From Spartinivicinus poritis (lineage in GTDB: Bacteria > Pseudomonadota > Gammaproteobacteria > Pseudomonadales > Zooshikellaceae), in NCBI RefSeq assembly GCF_028858535.1, contig NZ_JAPMOU010000019.1, forward strand, positions 45,295 to 109,294: 64,000 nucleotides of DNA. The letters are read 5' to 3'. Every line of letters starts with the position of its first letter. The stretch's first letter is position 1. This document shows positions 50,244 to 58,877 of this stretch, piece after piece. Both the position numbers and the translations under genes were made by a program. Under the pieces are notes generated by a model. It was not told the DNA's origin. It was given only the letters and a program-made list of their open reading frames with translations, and ran no database searches.

Positions 50244-52838
50244 TTAAGATTTCGGCCCCACTGTAATAACCAGCATATTCTCCGGATCGACATATTTAGC
50301 AAAGGCTTGTTTAATATCCTGAACCGTTACTTTTTGAATACCGGCAACAAAATCATCTAAATAAGTAAGAGGTAGTTGGTAAAAACCAATTGATCCTAAT
50401 TGACCTACTATACTGCTATTACTTGCATAGCTAAGTGGAAAGCTACCAAGGATATTTTGCTTAGCATCACTTAGCTCTTTTTCAGTAGGTCCTTTTTTAA
50501 TGAATTCATGAAGTGTTTGTTTTACAATAGCTAATGCTTGTTTTGCTTGTTCCGCTTTGGTTTGCAGGCTAATTAGGAAAGGACCGGCTGCTCGCATTAA
50601 GATAAAGCCACTACCTACACTATATGCTAGCCCTTGTTTTTCACGTACATTTTCAAATAGCCGAGAACCAAAGCCACTGCCACCTAGAATATGATTCCCT
50701 ACAAATATAGCAGGATAGTCTGGATTGCCTTTTTTAAGCCCTAAAGCTCCCATATAAACATGGGTTTGGCTGGAGGGAAATTCTACTTGATTTGATAGTT
50801 GTTTAGTTTTAATGGGTTTGATAAGTGGCTCGGCATGTCCGCCTGCGTTCATTGGCTGAGTAATTTGATTAGCGATTTGTTTCGCTTGTTGTTGGCTGAT
50901 ATCTCCTACCATAGCGATAATTAAATTTTTAGCTACATAATATTCTTTATAAAAAGTAATTAGGTGATTTTTCTTAATACTGGGGATCGACTTATCAGTT
51001 CCCTCTTTAGGTGTGCTATAAGGGTGTTCACCATAAAGGTTTGCGTAAAATGCTTGTTCTGCTAGTTTACCTGGTTGTTGTTTTATATATTGCAAACTGC
51101 TGAGAACCTGGTTTTTTACCCGGTTAACTGCATCGTCAGGGAAGTTCATATCTGTAACAACTTCGGTAAATAACTTTACAGAAGGTTTAAGGTATTTCTC
51201 GTCAGTTAAGGTACGTAGAGAGGCCGTAGCCATATCACGATAAGAGCCATTACTGAATTTTGCACCCAAAGACTCAAACTGCTCAGCAATTTGGTTGCTG
51301 TTAAGGTTTTTAGTTCCTTCTCCTAACATACCGTTGGTTAAGTAAGCTAAACCAGGTATATAAGCATCTCTTGCTGAGCCTGCATCAAACACCAGTCGTA
51401 TATCTAACATGGGAATTTCTGGTGCAGCCACAAAATAAACCTGAGCACCTTTATCTGTTTGCCACTGTTGGATTGAAATTTTTCTTTTGGGTAGATCTTT
51501 ACTAACCAGTACTTCCAGAGACTCGAAACGTGGGTCAACCATTTTTTTTACTGGTTCACTGGGCTTGGTTGATTCTGATGCTGTTTGTGGGGATTCTTTA
51601 ACTAAAGGTTTTTGCACTTCAGTTAATTTAGGCGCAGGTGGAATTTTTTTACTGTCGGGCTTTGATTTAGTGACTTGCTCTGGGGCCTTAACTACCGGTT
51701 TTGTAGTTTCAGATTTTGGTTTTTGCTCTGGTTCTGGTTTGGATGGTTGGGTTACTGAAATGGGAGCTGGTGATGGTTGAACTGGTTTCTCAGGAGTTAT
51801 TGATGGTTCTGATTCAGGAAGGTCTTTGCTAACTGGTTTATCTACAGTGACAGGCTCTGCTGTTAACTGTTGTTTTCCTGGTTTTTGTTCTTCAACTGTT
51901 GGTTGTGGTGTTTGAGTGACGGTTGTTTGATTAATAGCCTCTGTAGTGACGGTTTCTTCAGGTTCTGTTTTTTTTGGGGTATCTTTTGGCTGGGCAGTAG
52001 TGACTGTTATTTCAGGCTCAGGAGAAGCAGGCTGCTTAGGAGGAAGTACTTTTGGGGGCTGCTCAGTAATGGATGTTTGTGTAATGGTTTCTGCTTTTTC
52101 AGGTTTTGACGGTGTAGATTGCTGTTGATCAGTCTGGATAATAGGCTGGGTTTCTTTATCCGTGTCAGGTGTTGTAGTTTGTTTTTGTTGTGTATCAGGC
52201 TCAGTTAAGTTAACTGCAGGTGTTTCAGCGGACTGTTTAGGAGGAAGTACTTTTGGGGGCTGCTCAGTAATGGATGTTTGTGTAATGGTTTCTGCTTTTT
52301 CAGGTTTTGGCGGTGTAGATTGCTGTTGATCAGTCTGGATAATAGGCTGGGTTTCTTTACCCGTGTCAGGTGTTGCAGTTTGTTTTTGTTGTGCATCAGA
52401 CTCAGTTAAGTTAACTGCAGGTGTTTCAGCGGGCTGTTTAGGTGGAATTATTTTCGGGGGTTGCTCGGTAATGGGGGCTTTTGTAATGGTTTCTACTTTT
52501 TCAGGTTTTGGCGGTGTAGATGGTTGTTGATCAGTCTGAATAAGAGGTTGAGCTTCTTTATCAGTATCAGGTTTTACAGTTTGTTGTATTGGCTGTTCTT
52601 GAGACTGACTAGTGGAGGTGGAGGTGGAATTGGCTTTGCTGGCTGTTTGGCTTTCTTCTTCTGGATCTTTTTCTTTTGTAGCTGTTTTTTTTACATGAGA
52701 TGCCGGTACGCCAATTAATGTTGCGCTGGCTTCTTCGTAACCTGTTTTATGTAAAGCTAGGATAATTATGGGTAAAATAAAGATAATGCCCCATAAAAAT
52801 TTCCGCTTATGCTTTTGACTTTTTAATAAATACATCAT
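50244..52838 (-). CDS. Inactive M16-family subunit with membrane anchor and long repetitive linker
   Basis: An 864-residue protein. A transmembrane helix (about 14-32) is followed by about 400 residues of Pro/Thr/Gln/Lys/Glu-rich sequence and, from about 440, an M16 fold: WQTDKGAQVYFVAAPEIPMLDIRLVFDAGS, then SGFGSRLFENVREKQGLAYSV. The catalytic HxxEH of M16 proteases is absent (LAYLTNGML at that point). M16B peptidases usually work as heterodimers of an active and an inactive subunit; the upstream gene supplies HVLEH. It overlaps that gene by 4 bp. Its exact substrate is unknown. Pseudomonads have a similar pair next to ftsY. Confidence 0.87.
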   Translation of the reverse strand: MMYLLKSQKHKRKFLWGIIFILPIIILALHKTGYEEASATLIGVPASHVKKTATKEKDPEEESQTASKANSTSTSTSQSQEQPIQQTVKPDTDKEAQPLIQTDQQPSTPPKPEKVETITKAPITEQPPKIIPPKQPAETPAVNLTESDAQQKQTATPDTGKETQPIIQTDQQQSTPPKPEKAETITQTSITEQPPKVLPPKQSAETPAVNLTEPDTQQKQTTTPDTDKETQPIIQTDQQQSTPSKPEKAETITQTSITEQPPKVLPPKQPASPEPEITVTTAQPKDTPKKTEPEETVTTEAINQTTVTQTPQPTVEEQKPGKQQLTAEPVTVDKPVSKDLPESEPSITPEKPVQPSPAPISVTQPSKPEPEQKPKSETTKPVVKAPEQVTKSKPDSKKIPPAPKLTEVQKPLVKESPQTASESTKPSEPVKKMVDPRFESLEVLVSKDLPKRKISIQQWQTDKGAQVYFVAAPEIPMLDIRLVFDAGSARDAYIPGLAYLTNGMLGEGTKNLNSNQIAEQFESLGAKFSNGSYRDMATASLRTLTDEKYLKPSVKLFTEVVTDMNFPDDAVNRVKNQVLSSLQYIKQQPGKLAEQAFYANLYGEHPYSTPKEGTDKSIPSIKKNHLITFYKEYYVAKNLIIAMVGDISQQQAKQIANQITQPMNAGGHAEPLIKPIKTKQLSNQVEFPSSQTHVYMGALGLKKGNPDYPAIFVGNHILGGSGFGSRLFENVREKQGLAYSVGSGFILMRAAGPFLISLQTKAEQAKQALAIVKQTLHEFIKKGPTEKELSDAKQNILGSFPLSYASNSSIVGQLGSIGFYQLPLTYLDDFVAGIQKVTVQDIKQAFAKYVDPENMLVITVGPKS
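51984..52568 (-). repeat. About 2.7 tandem copies of a 201-bp repeat in the M16 linker
   Basis: Residues 98-164, 165-231 and about 232-285 of the M16 protein share a 67-residue unit (for example IIQTDQQQSTPPKPEKAET). Copies 1 and 2 are complete, the third is partial. They lie in the linker ahead of the M16 fold. The DNA is highly similar between copies, suggesting recent slippage or unequal crossing-over. Confidence 0.85.
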
Positions 52839-54187
52839 TTTAGGTGCAGTCCTTTAGGTTTCAATTCCGCTACAGTGAGGCGATCTTTTACCAGGTATTT
52901 TTTAGCCACTTGCTGGATTTGTTTGGGTGTAATAGCTTTGAGTTTATCAAGGTCTTGGTCAATTAATTGCCAGTCCAGGCCAATGACTGTCAATCCCCCA
53001 ATAAGGTTTGCCTGAGCTCTTATAGAATCTTGCTGATAGACTAGCTCGGAAATAACCTGAGCAACAATTCTGTCAAGTTCTGCTGTTGTAGGTGGCACCT
53101 GTTGTATTGATGTTATTTCTTCCCATAAGGCTGTTTCTAAATCTGAAATACCTTTTTGCTTTTGCCGGTTAGGTGACCCACTAAACATAAATAACGAATC
53201 AGAGCGGCTAAAAGCGTTATAGGAAACATTAGCAAAAGCAGCAATTTCTTTGCCCCTGACGATATTTTTTTGGATGCGGGCACTATAACCACCATCTAAA
53301 ACCGCTGCGAGTAATCGGAGTGCATAAGGCTCCCAGTCTTGTTTAGTGGTTTTAATGACAGGCACATTAAAGCCCATCATTAATACTGGAAGTTGAGCAG
53401 GCAAGCTGACAGTCAGTCGGCGTTCACCTGGTGTATTATGTTCATAAACGGGTTTAATAACAGGCAACTGTTTAGGTTTAATCGGGCCAAAATATTTCCT
53501 GGCCAGATCTAGTACAGCTATTGGCTTTACATCGCCAACTACCACAACAATTGCATTATTGGGGGCATACCACTGTTGATACCAGTATCGTATGTCTTCG
53601 CTGGTCATAGCATCTAAATCTCGCTGCCAGCCAACAATAGGGTTTTTATAAGGACTGGTTTGGTGGGCTGTAGCGAGAAACCGCTCATAAGTCAATGAAG
53701 TGGGTTTATCCGTCGTTCGTAATCGACGTTCCTCCATCACCACCTTAATTTCTTTGCTGAACTCCTTATCATCAATCGTCAGGTTTTGCATCCGCTCTGC
53801 TTCAAGCTCGAAGCTAACGGGTAGTCGTTCTGCACTTAACATTTGGTGGTAGCTGGTGGCATCTTTACTGGTAAAAGCATTATCTTGAGCACCAATTCTG
53901 GCCATGATTCTTGAAAACTCACCTGTCTTGAGTTTTTTGGTGTCTTTGAACATCATGTGTTCTAACACATGAGATACCCCGGTCAGCCCTAATGGCTCAT
54001 AGCTGCCACCCACTTTGTACCACACCATTGAAACAACGACAGGAGCGCGGTGGTCTTCTCGCACGATCAGTTTTAACCCATTCTCCAGCTGAAATTCATG
54101 GGTAATGGTTGGCTTGGCATAGGAGAAAGCGGCTAACAAACTTAGCCATATTGCTGTCATCAATGTATTAAGCGGGTGCCAGTTCAT
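52835..54187 (-). CDS. Active M16-family zinc peptidase subunit
   Basis: A 450-residue exported protease with a signal peptide (ending SYAKP). The inverted zinc motif HVLEHMMF (HxxEH) is at about residue 75, with the third zinc ligand Glu in the downstream EIKVVMEERR (E at the conserved spacing). The later glycine-rich segment GGYSARIQKNIV is typical. The ATG at 54187 is preceded by AAGGAAT; an upstream TTG at 54226 is less convincing. Together with the following inactive partner it should form a periplasmic M16B dimer. Confidence 0.9.
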   Translation of the reverse strand: MNWHPLNTLMTAIWLSLLAAFSYAKPTITHEFQLENGLKLIVREDHRAPVVVSMVWYKVGGSYEPLGLTGVSHVLEHMMFKDTKKLKTGEFSRIMARIGAQDNAFTSKDATSYHQMLSAERLPVSFELEAERMQNLTIDDKEFSKEIKVVMEERRLRTTDKPTSLTYERFLATAHQTSPYKNPIVGWQRDLDAMTSEDIRYWYQQWYAPNNAIVVVVGDVKPIAVLDLARKYFGPIKPKQLPVIKPVYEHNTPGERRLTVSLPAQLPVLMMGFNVPVIKTTKQDWEPYALRLLAAVLDGGYSARIQKNIVRGKEIAAFANVSYNAFSRSDSLFMFSGSPNRQKQKGISDLETALWEEITSIQQVPPTTAELDRIVAQVISELVYQQDSIRAQANLIGGLTVIGLDWQLIDQDLDKLKAITPKQIQQVAKKYLVKDRLTVAELKPKGLHLK

Positions 54188-54389
54188 CAAACGATTCCTT
54201 AAGTCAGCGATTTTTCGTACCCCCAAACTATGAGAAGTGTTACGATATCCAGTATAGATTTATCAAACCGATACAGCTGCTAAGTGCTCAAATATGACCG
54301 TATTTGTTGTTTTCATTGAGTAACGGGCAAGCTTAAAAACTTCTGTAAACTTGGGAATCACCCCGCAAGCAATAGATTACGTAATAGAT

Positions 54390-55841
54390 ATGTTTGGTTC
54401 ACGTAAAGGGAAGAAAACGACTTCCAATTCTGCGGCTAGCCCTGATGAGCAAACCGTAAACACAGACCAAGAAAAGCCAAAAAAGCGCTTTTGGCAGTTT
54501 GGTCGTAAGCACAAGCAAGAAGCCACAGCTGAACAGGTTGAAGCTAAGGCAGAGCAGATTAATGAACAGTCCACAACTGTCGAACAAACAGTAACTAGTA
54601 ATGAAGCTAGCACAGCAGTTGAGAGTGCTGAAACTCACTTGACTGTTGATAATAAGCCTGCGGTAGAGTCAGTAGATGCTGAGCAAGCAGCTGGAAATTT
54701 GGCCAAACAAGCTGAAACAGCCACAGAAACCGTAGAAACAAAAGCAGCTGGGCCAATAGAGCAGCCATCAACGCAAGCTCAACCTAATACGGTTAACCAG
54801 GAAACGACTACAGCAAGTGCTAGTGAAAAAGCTGTAGTTCCACCCACGGCACCTTCAGTAGCTGAGGCCTTAGCAGCAACGGAAACAGAAGAGCAAACTA
54901 AGCCGAAGAAAGCAGGCTTTTTTGCGCGAATGAAAAAAGGTTTGACTAAAACCCGTTCTAGCTTTGTAGAAGGGGTGACCACGCTTTTCATTGGTAAAAA
55001 AGAAATTGATGATGATTTACTGGAAGAGCTCGAAACACAGCTACTGATGGCAGATGTGGGTATCGCAGCCACCACTGAAATTGTTGAAGGGCTAACCCAA
55101 CGAGTCAAGTATAAAGAGTTGGACGATGCTGACGCCTTATTAAATGCGCTTAAAAAAGAGCTGCGTACACAGCTTGAGCCATCCAATGAGCAGCTAGTTA
55201 TTGATACATCGAAAAAGCCTTATGTCATCTTAGTGGTGGGTGTGAATGGTGTCGGCAAGACCACAACCATTGGTAAACTGGCAAAACGGTTACAGATAGA
55301 AGGTAAAAAGGTCATGTTAGCTGCAGGAGACACTTTCCGTGCAGCCGCTGTTGAGCAATTACAAGTATGGGGCGAGCGTAATGAAATCCCAGTTATTGCC
55401 CAGCATACGGGAGCAGATAGTGCCTCTGTTATTTATGACGCCGTAGAAGCAGCAGCAGCTAGAGGAACAGATGTACTAATTGCTGATACTGCAGGGCGTT
55501 TACATAACAAAGATAACCTGATGGAAGAGCTGAAAAAGGTTAAGCGGGTAATCCAAAAGCTAGATGGCACAGCGCCACATGAGGTCATGTTGGTAGTAGA
55601 TGCATGTACAGGCCAAAATGCACTTAGCCAGGCTAAACAATTTAATCAATGGATAGACCTGACAGGTATGGTACTTACTAAGCTGGATGGTACCGCAAAA
55701 GGTGGAATAGTCTTTGCGCTTGCTCAAGAAATGAAACTGCCTATCCGCTTTGTTGGGGTGGGTGAGCAAATAGATGACTTAAGGCCATTTAATGCTGATG
55801 AGTTTGTGGATGCACTGTTTGACATGGAAAAGCTCGCATAA
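54390..55841 (+). CDS. ftsY: FtsY, signal recognition particle receptor GTPase
   Basis: A 483-residue protein. The N-terminal 175 residues are an acidic, Glu/Gln/Thr-rich membrane-targeting region. The NG domain follows: GVNGVGKTTTIGKL (P-loop), DTFRAAAVEQL, DTAGRLHNKDNLMEEL and TKLDGTAKGG. Members of this family pair with Ffh to deliver ribosomes to the membrane. ATG 54390 (MFGSRKGKK) matches the usual family start; a longer TTG-started frame at 54351 is unlikely. ftsE and ftsX, which often follow ftsY, are absent here and the gene ends at a strong terminator. Confidence 0.95.
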   Translation: MFGSRKGKKTTSNSAASPDEQTVNTDQEKPKKRFWQFGRKHKQEATAEQVEAKAEQINEQSTTVEQTVTSNEASTAVESAETHLTVDNKPAVESVDAEQAAGNLAKQAETATETVETKAAGPIEQPSTQAQPNTVNQETTTASASEKAVVPPTAPSVAEALAATETEEQTKPKKAGFFARMKKGLTKTRSSFVEGVTTLFIGKKEIDDDLLEELETQLLMADVGIAATTEIVEGLTQRVKYKELDDADALLNALKKELRTQLEPSNEQLVIDTSKKPYVILVVGVNGVGKTTTIGKLAKRLQIEGKKVMLAAGDTFRAAAVEQLQVWGERNEIPVIAQHTGADSASVIYDAVEAAAARGTDVLIADTAGRLHNKDNLMEELKKVKRVIQKLDGTAPHEVMLVVDACTGQNALSQAKQFNQWIDLTGMVLTKLDGTAKGGIVFALAQEMKLPIRFVGVGEQIDDLRPFNADEFVDALFDMEKLA

Positions 55842-55870
55842 AAGCAATTATAAAATATAATATAAATTAT

Positions 55871-55913
55871 AAAAAAAGCCCCGCAGGATAATTGATTCTG
55901 CGGGGCTTTTTTT
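55871..55913. terminator. Strong terminator after ftsY
   Basis: Stem AAAAAAAGCCCCGCAG / CTGCGGGGCTTTTTTT with an 11-base loop, 30 bp after the ftsY stop. Symmetric A/T runs make it functional in both directions. Confidence 0.92.
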
Positions 55914-56073
55914 ATACTTGCACAAACCTGATTAATTTGGCAGTCTGGTAATACTAATAAAATTATATTTAATATAAAAATATAATTTATAAAGATTTTA
56001 TCTATAAAAGTTTAATCTATAATTTTTCTATTAGCTGCATTATAAAGTATTAATTAAAAGTAGGTGTTTCTAA

Positions 56074-57192
56074 ATGATTACCAGAAGAGCCTTTGTAACT
56101 TCTATTGGTTGTGCATCTCTTGCTTCAACATTCAGTAAACCAGTCTTTGCTAGTACAACAGCTAAACTGGCATCACACCAACAACATGAATGGCTAATGC
56201 CAGATGAGGCGGCTCCCCATAGCAGAACCTGGCTATCATTTGTGGCCAAACCTAAAGTATGGGGCAAGCGGCATGCTTATGCACTGCAAGATACATTGGG
56301 CCAGCTAGCAAAAACGATCGCGAAATACGAGCCTGTTACAGTAATAGTTAATAAGGAAGATCTGGCGCTGGCTAAGCAAAAGTGTGGCGATTCAGTGGAG
56401 TTTATGGTGGCACCCTTAGATGATTTCTGGATTCGTGATCATGGCGCTGTATTTGTTACAAATAATAAAACTAAAACATTAGCCGCAGTCGATTTTAATT
56501 TTAATGGCTGGGGAAATAAACAATATCATAAAAATGATAAGCAAGTTGCTCGCAAGATGGCTGCGAACCAAAGTATCGAATTAATTAATACACCTCTGGT
56601 ATTAGAAGGAGGAGCATTAGAAGTTGATGGAGAAGGTACAGCTATAATCACAGAAAGTTGTGTACTTAATAAAAACCGCAACCCTGGCATGACTAAAGCG
56701 CAGTGCGAAGTCCATTTAAAAATTACCCTCGGTATAGAAAAAGTCATTTGGTTGCCCGGTATAAAAGGTAAAGATATAACCGATGGCCATACAGATTTTT
56801 ATGCTCGATTTACTCACCCAGGTAGAGTAGTGATCCACATGGTTTATGATCGTAGCTCCTATGAATATGAACTTACTCGTAAACACAAGCGTATTTTAGA
56901 ACAAGCAACGGATGCAAAAGGAAGGAAACTTAAATTAATTACCATGGATGAGCCAGAAAAACTACGAGAAGACTTTTTAAATGATGACTTTGCTGCAGGG
57001 TATGTAAATTTTTATGTAGCCAATAAAGTAGTGATTGCACCTGAATTTGGTGATTCTATAGCAGATGAAAACGCTTATCGTATTTTGCAGGCTGAATACC
57101 CTAATCACACTATAGAAATGCTAAATATTGATCCAATCGCAGCGGGCGGAGGTGGAATTCATTGTTCAACCATGCAACAGCCCGCAGTGTGA
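56074..57192 (+). CDS. Exported agmatine deiminase/peptidylarginine deiminase-like enzyme
   Basis: A 372-residue protein of the PAD_porph/agmatine deiminase family. Typical segments are DDFWIRDHGAVF, LEGGALEVDG, DGHTDFYARF and the C-terminal catalytic cysteine in GGGGIHCSTMQQP. It hydrolyses the guanidino group, giving ammonia and N-carbamoylputrescine if agmatine is the substrate. Unusually, it starts with a twin-arginine-type signal (ITRRAFVTSIGCASL) so it is probably exported by Tat, whereas most agmatine deiminases are cytoplasmic. A periplasmic or extracellular peptidylarginine deiminase role cannot be excluded. No carbamoylputrescine amidase gene is adjacent. Confidence 0.87.
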   Translation: MITRRAFVTSIGCASLASTFSKPVFASTTAKLASHQQHEWLMPDEAAPHSRTWLSFVAKPKVWGKRHAYALQDTLGQLAKTIAKYEPVTVIVNKEDLALAKQKCGDSVEFMVAPLDDFWIRDHGAVFVTNNKTKTLAAVDFNFNGWGNKQYHKNDKQVARKMAANQSIELINTPLVLEGGALEVDGEGTAIITESCVLNKNRNPGMTKAQCEVHLKITLGIEKVIWLPGIKGKDITDGHTDFYARFTHPGRVVIHMVYDRSSYEYELTRKHKRILEQATDAKGRKLKLITMDEPEKLREDFLNDDFAAGYVNFYVANKVVIAPEFGDSIADENAYRILQAEYPNHTIEMLNIDPIAAGGGGIHCSTMQQPAV

Positions 57193-57263
57193 AAAAAGCT
57201 TATTCTATTAAATAAAATGAGTTGTTACCTTTGATGAAGTAATATAAAAATTAAATTATTAGA

Positions 57264-57279
57264 AAGCCCATTAGGGCTT
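57264..57279 (-). terminator. Small terminator hairpin for the VOC protein gene
   Basis: AAGCCC / GGGCTT with a 4-base loop lies 13 bp after the reverse-strand gene's stop, followed on that strand by TCTAATAATTT. Only weakly T-rich. Confidence 0.45.
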
Positions 57280-57291
57280 GATTACACTCAA

Positions 57292-57873
57292 CTAAGATTG
57301 CTTTTTAGCCTCTGGAGAAAAGGGCACTTTATCCCATGTGGTAGTCGGATAGGCTTTATTAGGTTGCTTTTTGGAGTCCAGTTCAAGGTAAGTATGGCCA
57401 GGTATTTCAATATATAATTGGTAGACACCGTCAGCCCTTCTTACTGGCCCTAAAAAGGGGACATTATTAGCAGTAAGCTTTTTTAAATAGGGGGTTAAAT
57501 CATCCACTAAAATAGCACCATGGTTATCCATAAAAGTGGTAAAAATGGTCATATCTTGATCTAGTTCATCAATAAACTGATAATATTCTTTGGTTTTATC
57601 GTAACCATAACGGGATTGAGCATCAACGAAATGCAGCTCCAAACCTGAATTGGGAAAGCGAACCCAGGAGCGGCCTTTAGCAAGGGTTGGGTCTGGTATC
57701 TTTATCTTTTCCATACCCAGTATATCGACACAAAAATCTGCAGCCTGTTGTGAGTTAAGCACACTATAGGTTATTTTCCAGACAGTAGGTTGTTGAACTT
57801 GCGTTTGGCCATTAGAGGATAAACTGGTCAGCGTTAAAGTGGCTGCTAAGCAAGCCGTTACTATTCTTTTCAT
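57292..57873 (-). CDS. Secreted VOC (glyoxalase-like) superfamily protein
   Basis: A 193-residue protein with a signal peptide (about 1-22). The VOC fold shows WKITYSVLNSQQAADFCVDILGMEKI at its start, GLELHFVD in the middle and YQLYIEIPGHTYLELDS at the end with the Glu that typically ligates metal. VOC proteins include glyoxalases, dioxygenases and resistance proteins, so the reaction is undetermined. Secretion is unusual for glyoxalase I. It is convergent with the deiminase gene. Confidence 0.75.
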   Translation of the reverse strand: MKRIVTACLAATLTLTSLSSNGQTQVQQPTVWKITYSVLNSQQAADFCVDILGMEKIKIPDPTLAKGRSWVRFPNSGLELHFVDAQSRYGYDKTKEYYQFIDELDQDMTIFTTFMDNHGAILVDDLTPYLKKLTANNVPFLGPVRRADGVYQLYIEIPGHTYLELDSKKQPNKAYPTTTWDKVPFSPEAKKQS

Positions 57874-58147
57874 ACTGTTTATTCAATATTTGTTTAATCT
57901 ATATACACAACATAATGTGTATAAAATTTATTATTTTTGTCGCATAGATTACGGAACGACGGGAAACTGAACTGAGTTAACAACTTAATAAAATTCAAGT
58001 CAAGTATTTTTATATTGAGGGCTCTATCATCCAGAATAAAGACTTGATCGATATAAATTCGTACTTAATCATTCATATAATTTACTCATCGTTCAGTATA
58101 GTAAATATCAACTTCCTTATTTTTGACCTTGTTAGAACCCAAAAAAT

Positions 58148-58858
58148 ATGAAAAACAAACTGTATTATATAGGTGTGCCTATACTTACAGCAAGTGCTGT
58201 ATTTATTGCGCAAGACTTTATAGATAAAGATAGCATTACATCAAAGCAACAAATCACAAATGATGCTGTAAGTGTTAAACAAGTCAATCAAATAGAAAGT
58301 AATCAATCAATAAAAAAGATAACTATCGAACCCGAGGCAATCAATACTGAAATAGTTAATCAAGAACTAGCTTCAGAGCTACCAGAGGCTGAAGTCAATG
58401 CAATTAAAGCTGCAATTAGTGATTTGCCTTTATATACCGAGAAGCCAGCTAAGTTAGAACTTTGGTCAAACATTGATAGTGAAGTAAATACCAACTTGGA
58501 AGGAGTTCGAACGCTGTCATTTAATGTGGACCCAACTGTGTTGGAACAACTTGCAGTTGGGCAGCAACTTTCTGTGCAGCTGCCTGGGCAACAAGCGCTT
58601 ACGGCTACAGTTAATAAAACAACTAATGGGGTTTACTCAGAAAGCTGGAATGCCAAGGTAGATAATAACTCCCCTTTTGGTTCTATCTCTATTACAAAAA
58701 ATAAAGAACAGTCCATTATTTATGTCAATAGTGAGCAAGGAGAATATGAAGCTTATATTGATAATAAAACAGGAGAGGCTTCACTTATTTATTTAGCCGA
58801 TGTTAGAGCTAAAACCAACTTTAAAGATGACACTGTTGAATATCAACCACAAAACTAA
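58148..58858 (+). CDS. Exported protein, probable separate propeptide of the downstream metalloprotease
   Basis: A 236-residue protein with a hydrophobic N-terminus (about 6-24). The C-terminal half (about 110-230) has beta-rich features: RTLSFNVDPTVLEQL, SVQLPGQQALTATV and IIYVNSEQGEYEAYI, reminiscent of the prodomains of secreted metzincins of the peptidyl-Asp (M72-like) type. It ends 19 bp before the mature protease's start. I infer it acts in trans as inhibitor or folding chaperone. It has no protease motif itself. Confidence 0.6.
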   Translation: MKNKLYYIGVPILTASAVFIAQDFIDKDSITSKQQITNDAVSVKQVNQIESNQSIKKITIEPEAINTEIVNQELASELPEAEVNAIKAAISDLPLYTEKPAKLELWSNIDSEVNTNLEGVRTLSFNVDPTVLEQLAVGQQLSVQLPGQQALTATVNKTTNGVYSESWNAKVDNNSPFGSISITKNKEQSIIYVNSEQGEYEAYIDNKTGEASLIYLADVRAKTNFKDDTVEYQPQN

Positions 58859-58877
58859 AGATAAGCTTGGTGTAAAA

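Noticed and set aside
51487..52718. Glycine/serine-rich and cysteine-rich frames antisense to the M16 linker
   Set aside because: They mirror the Pro/Thr/Gln-rich repeats of the real gene and have no independent support.
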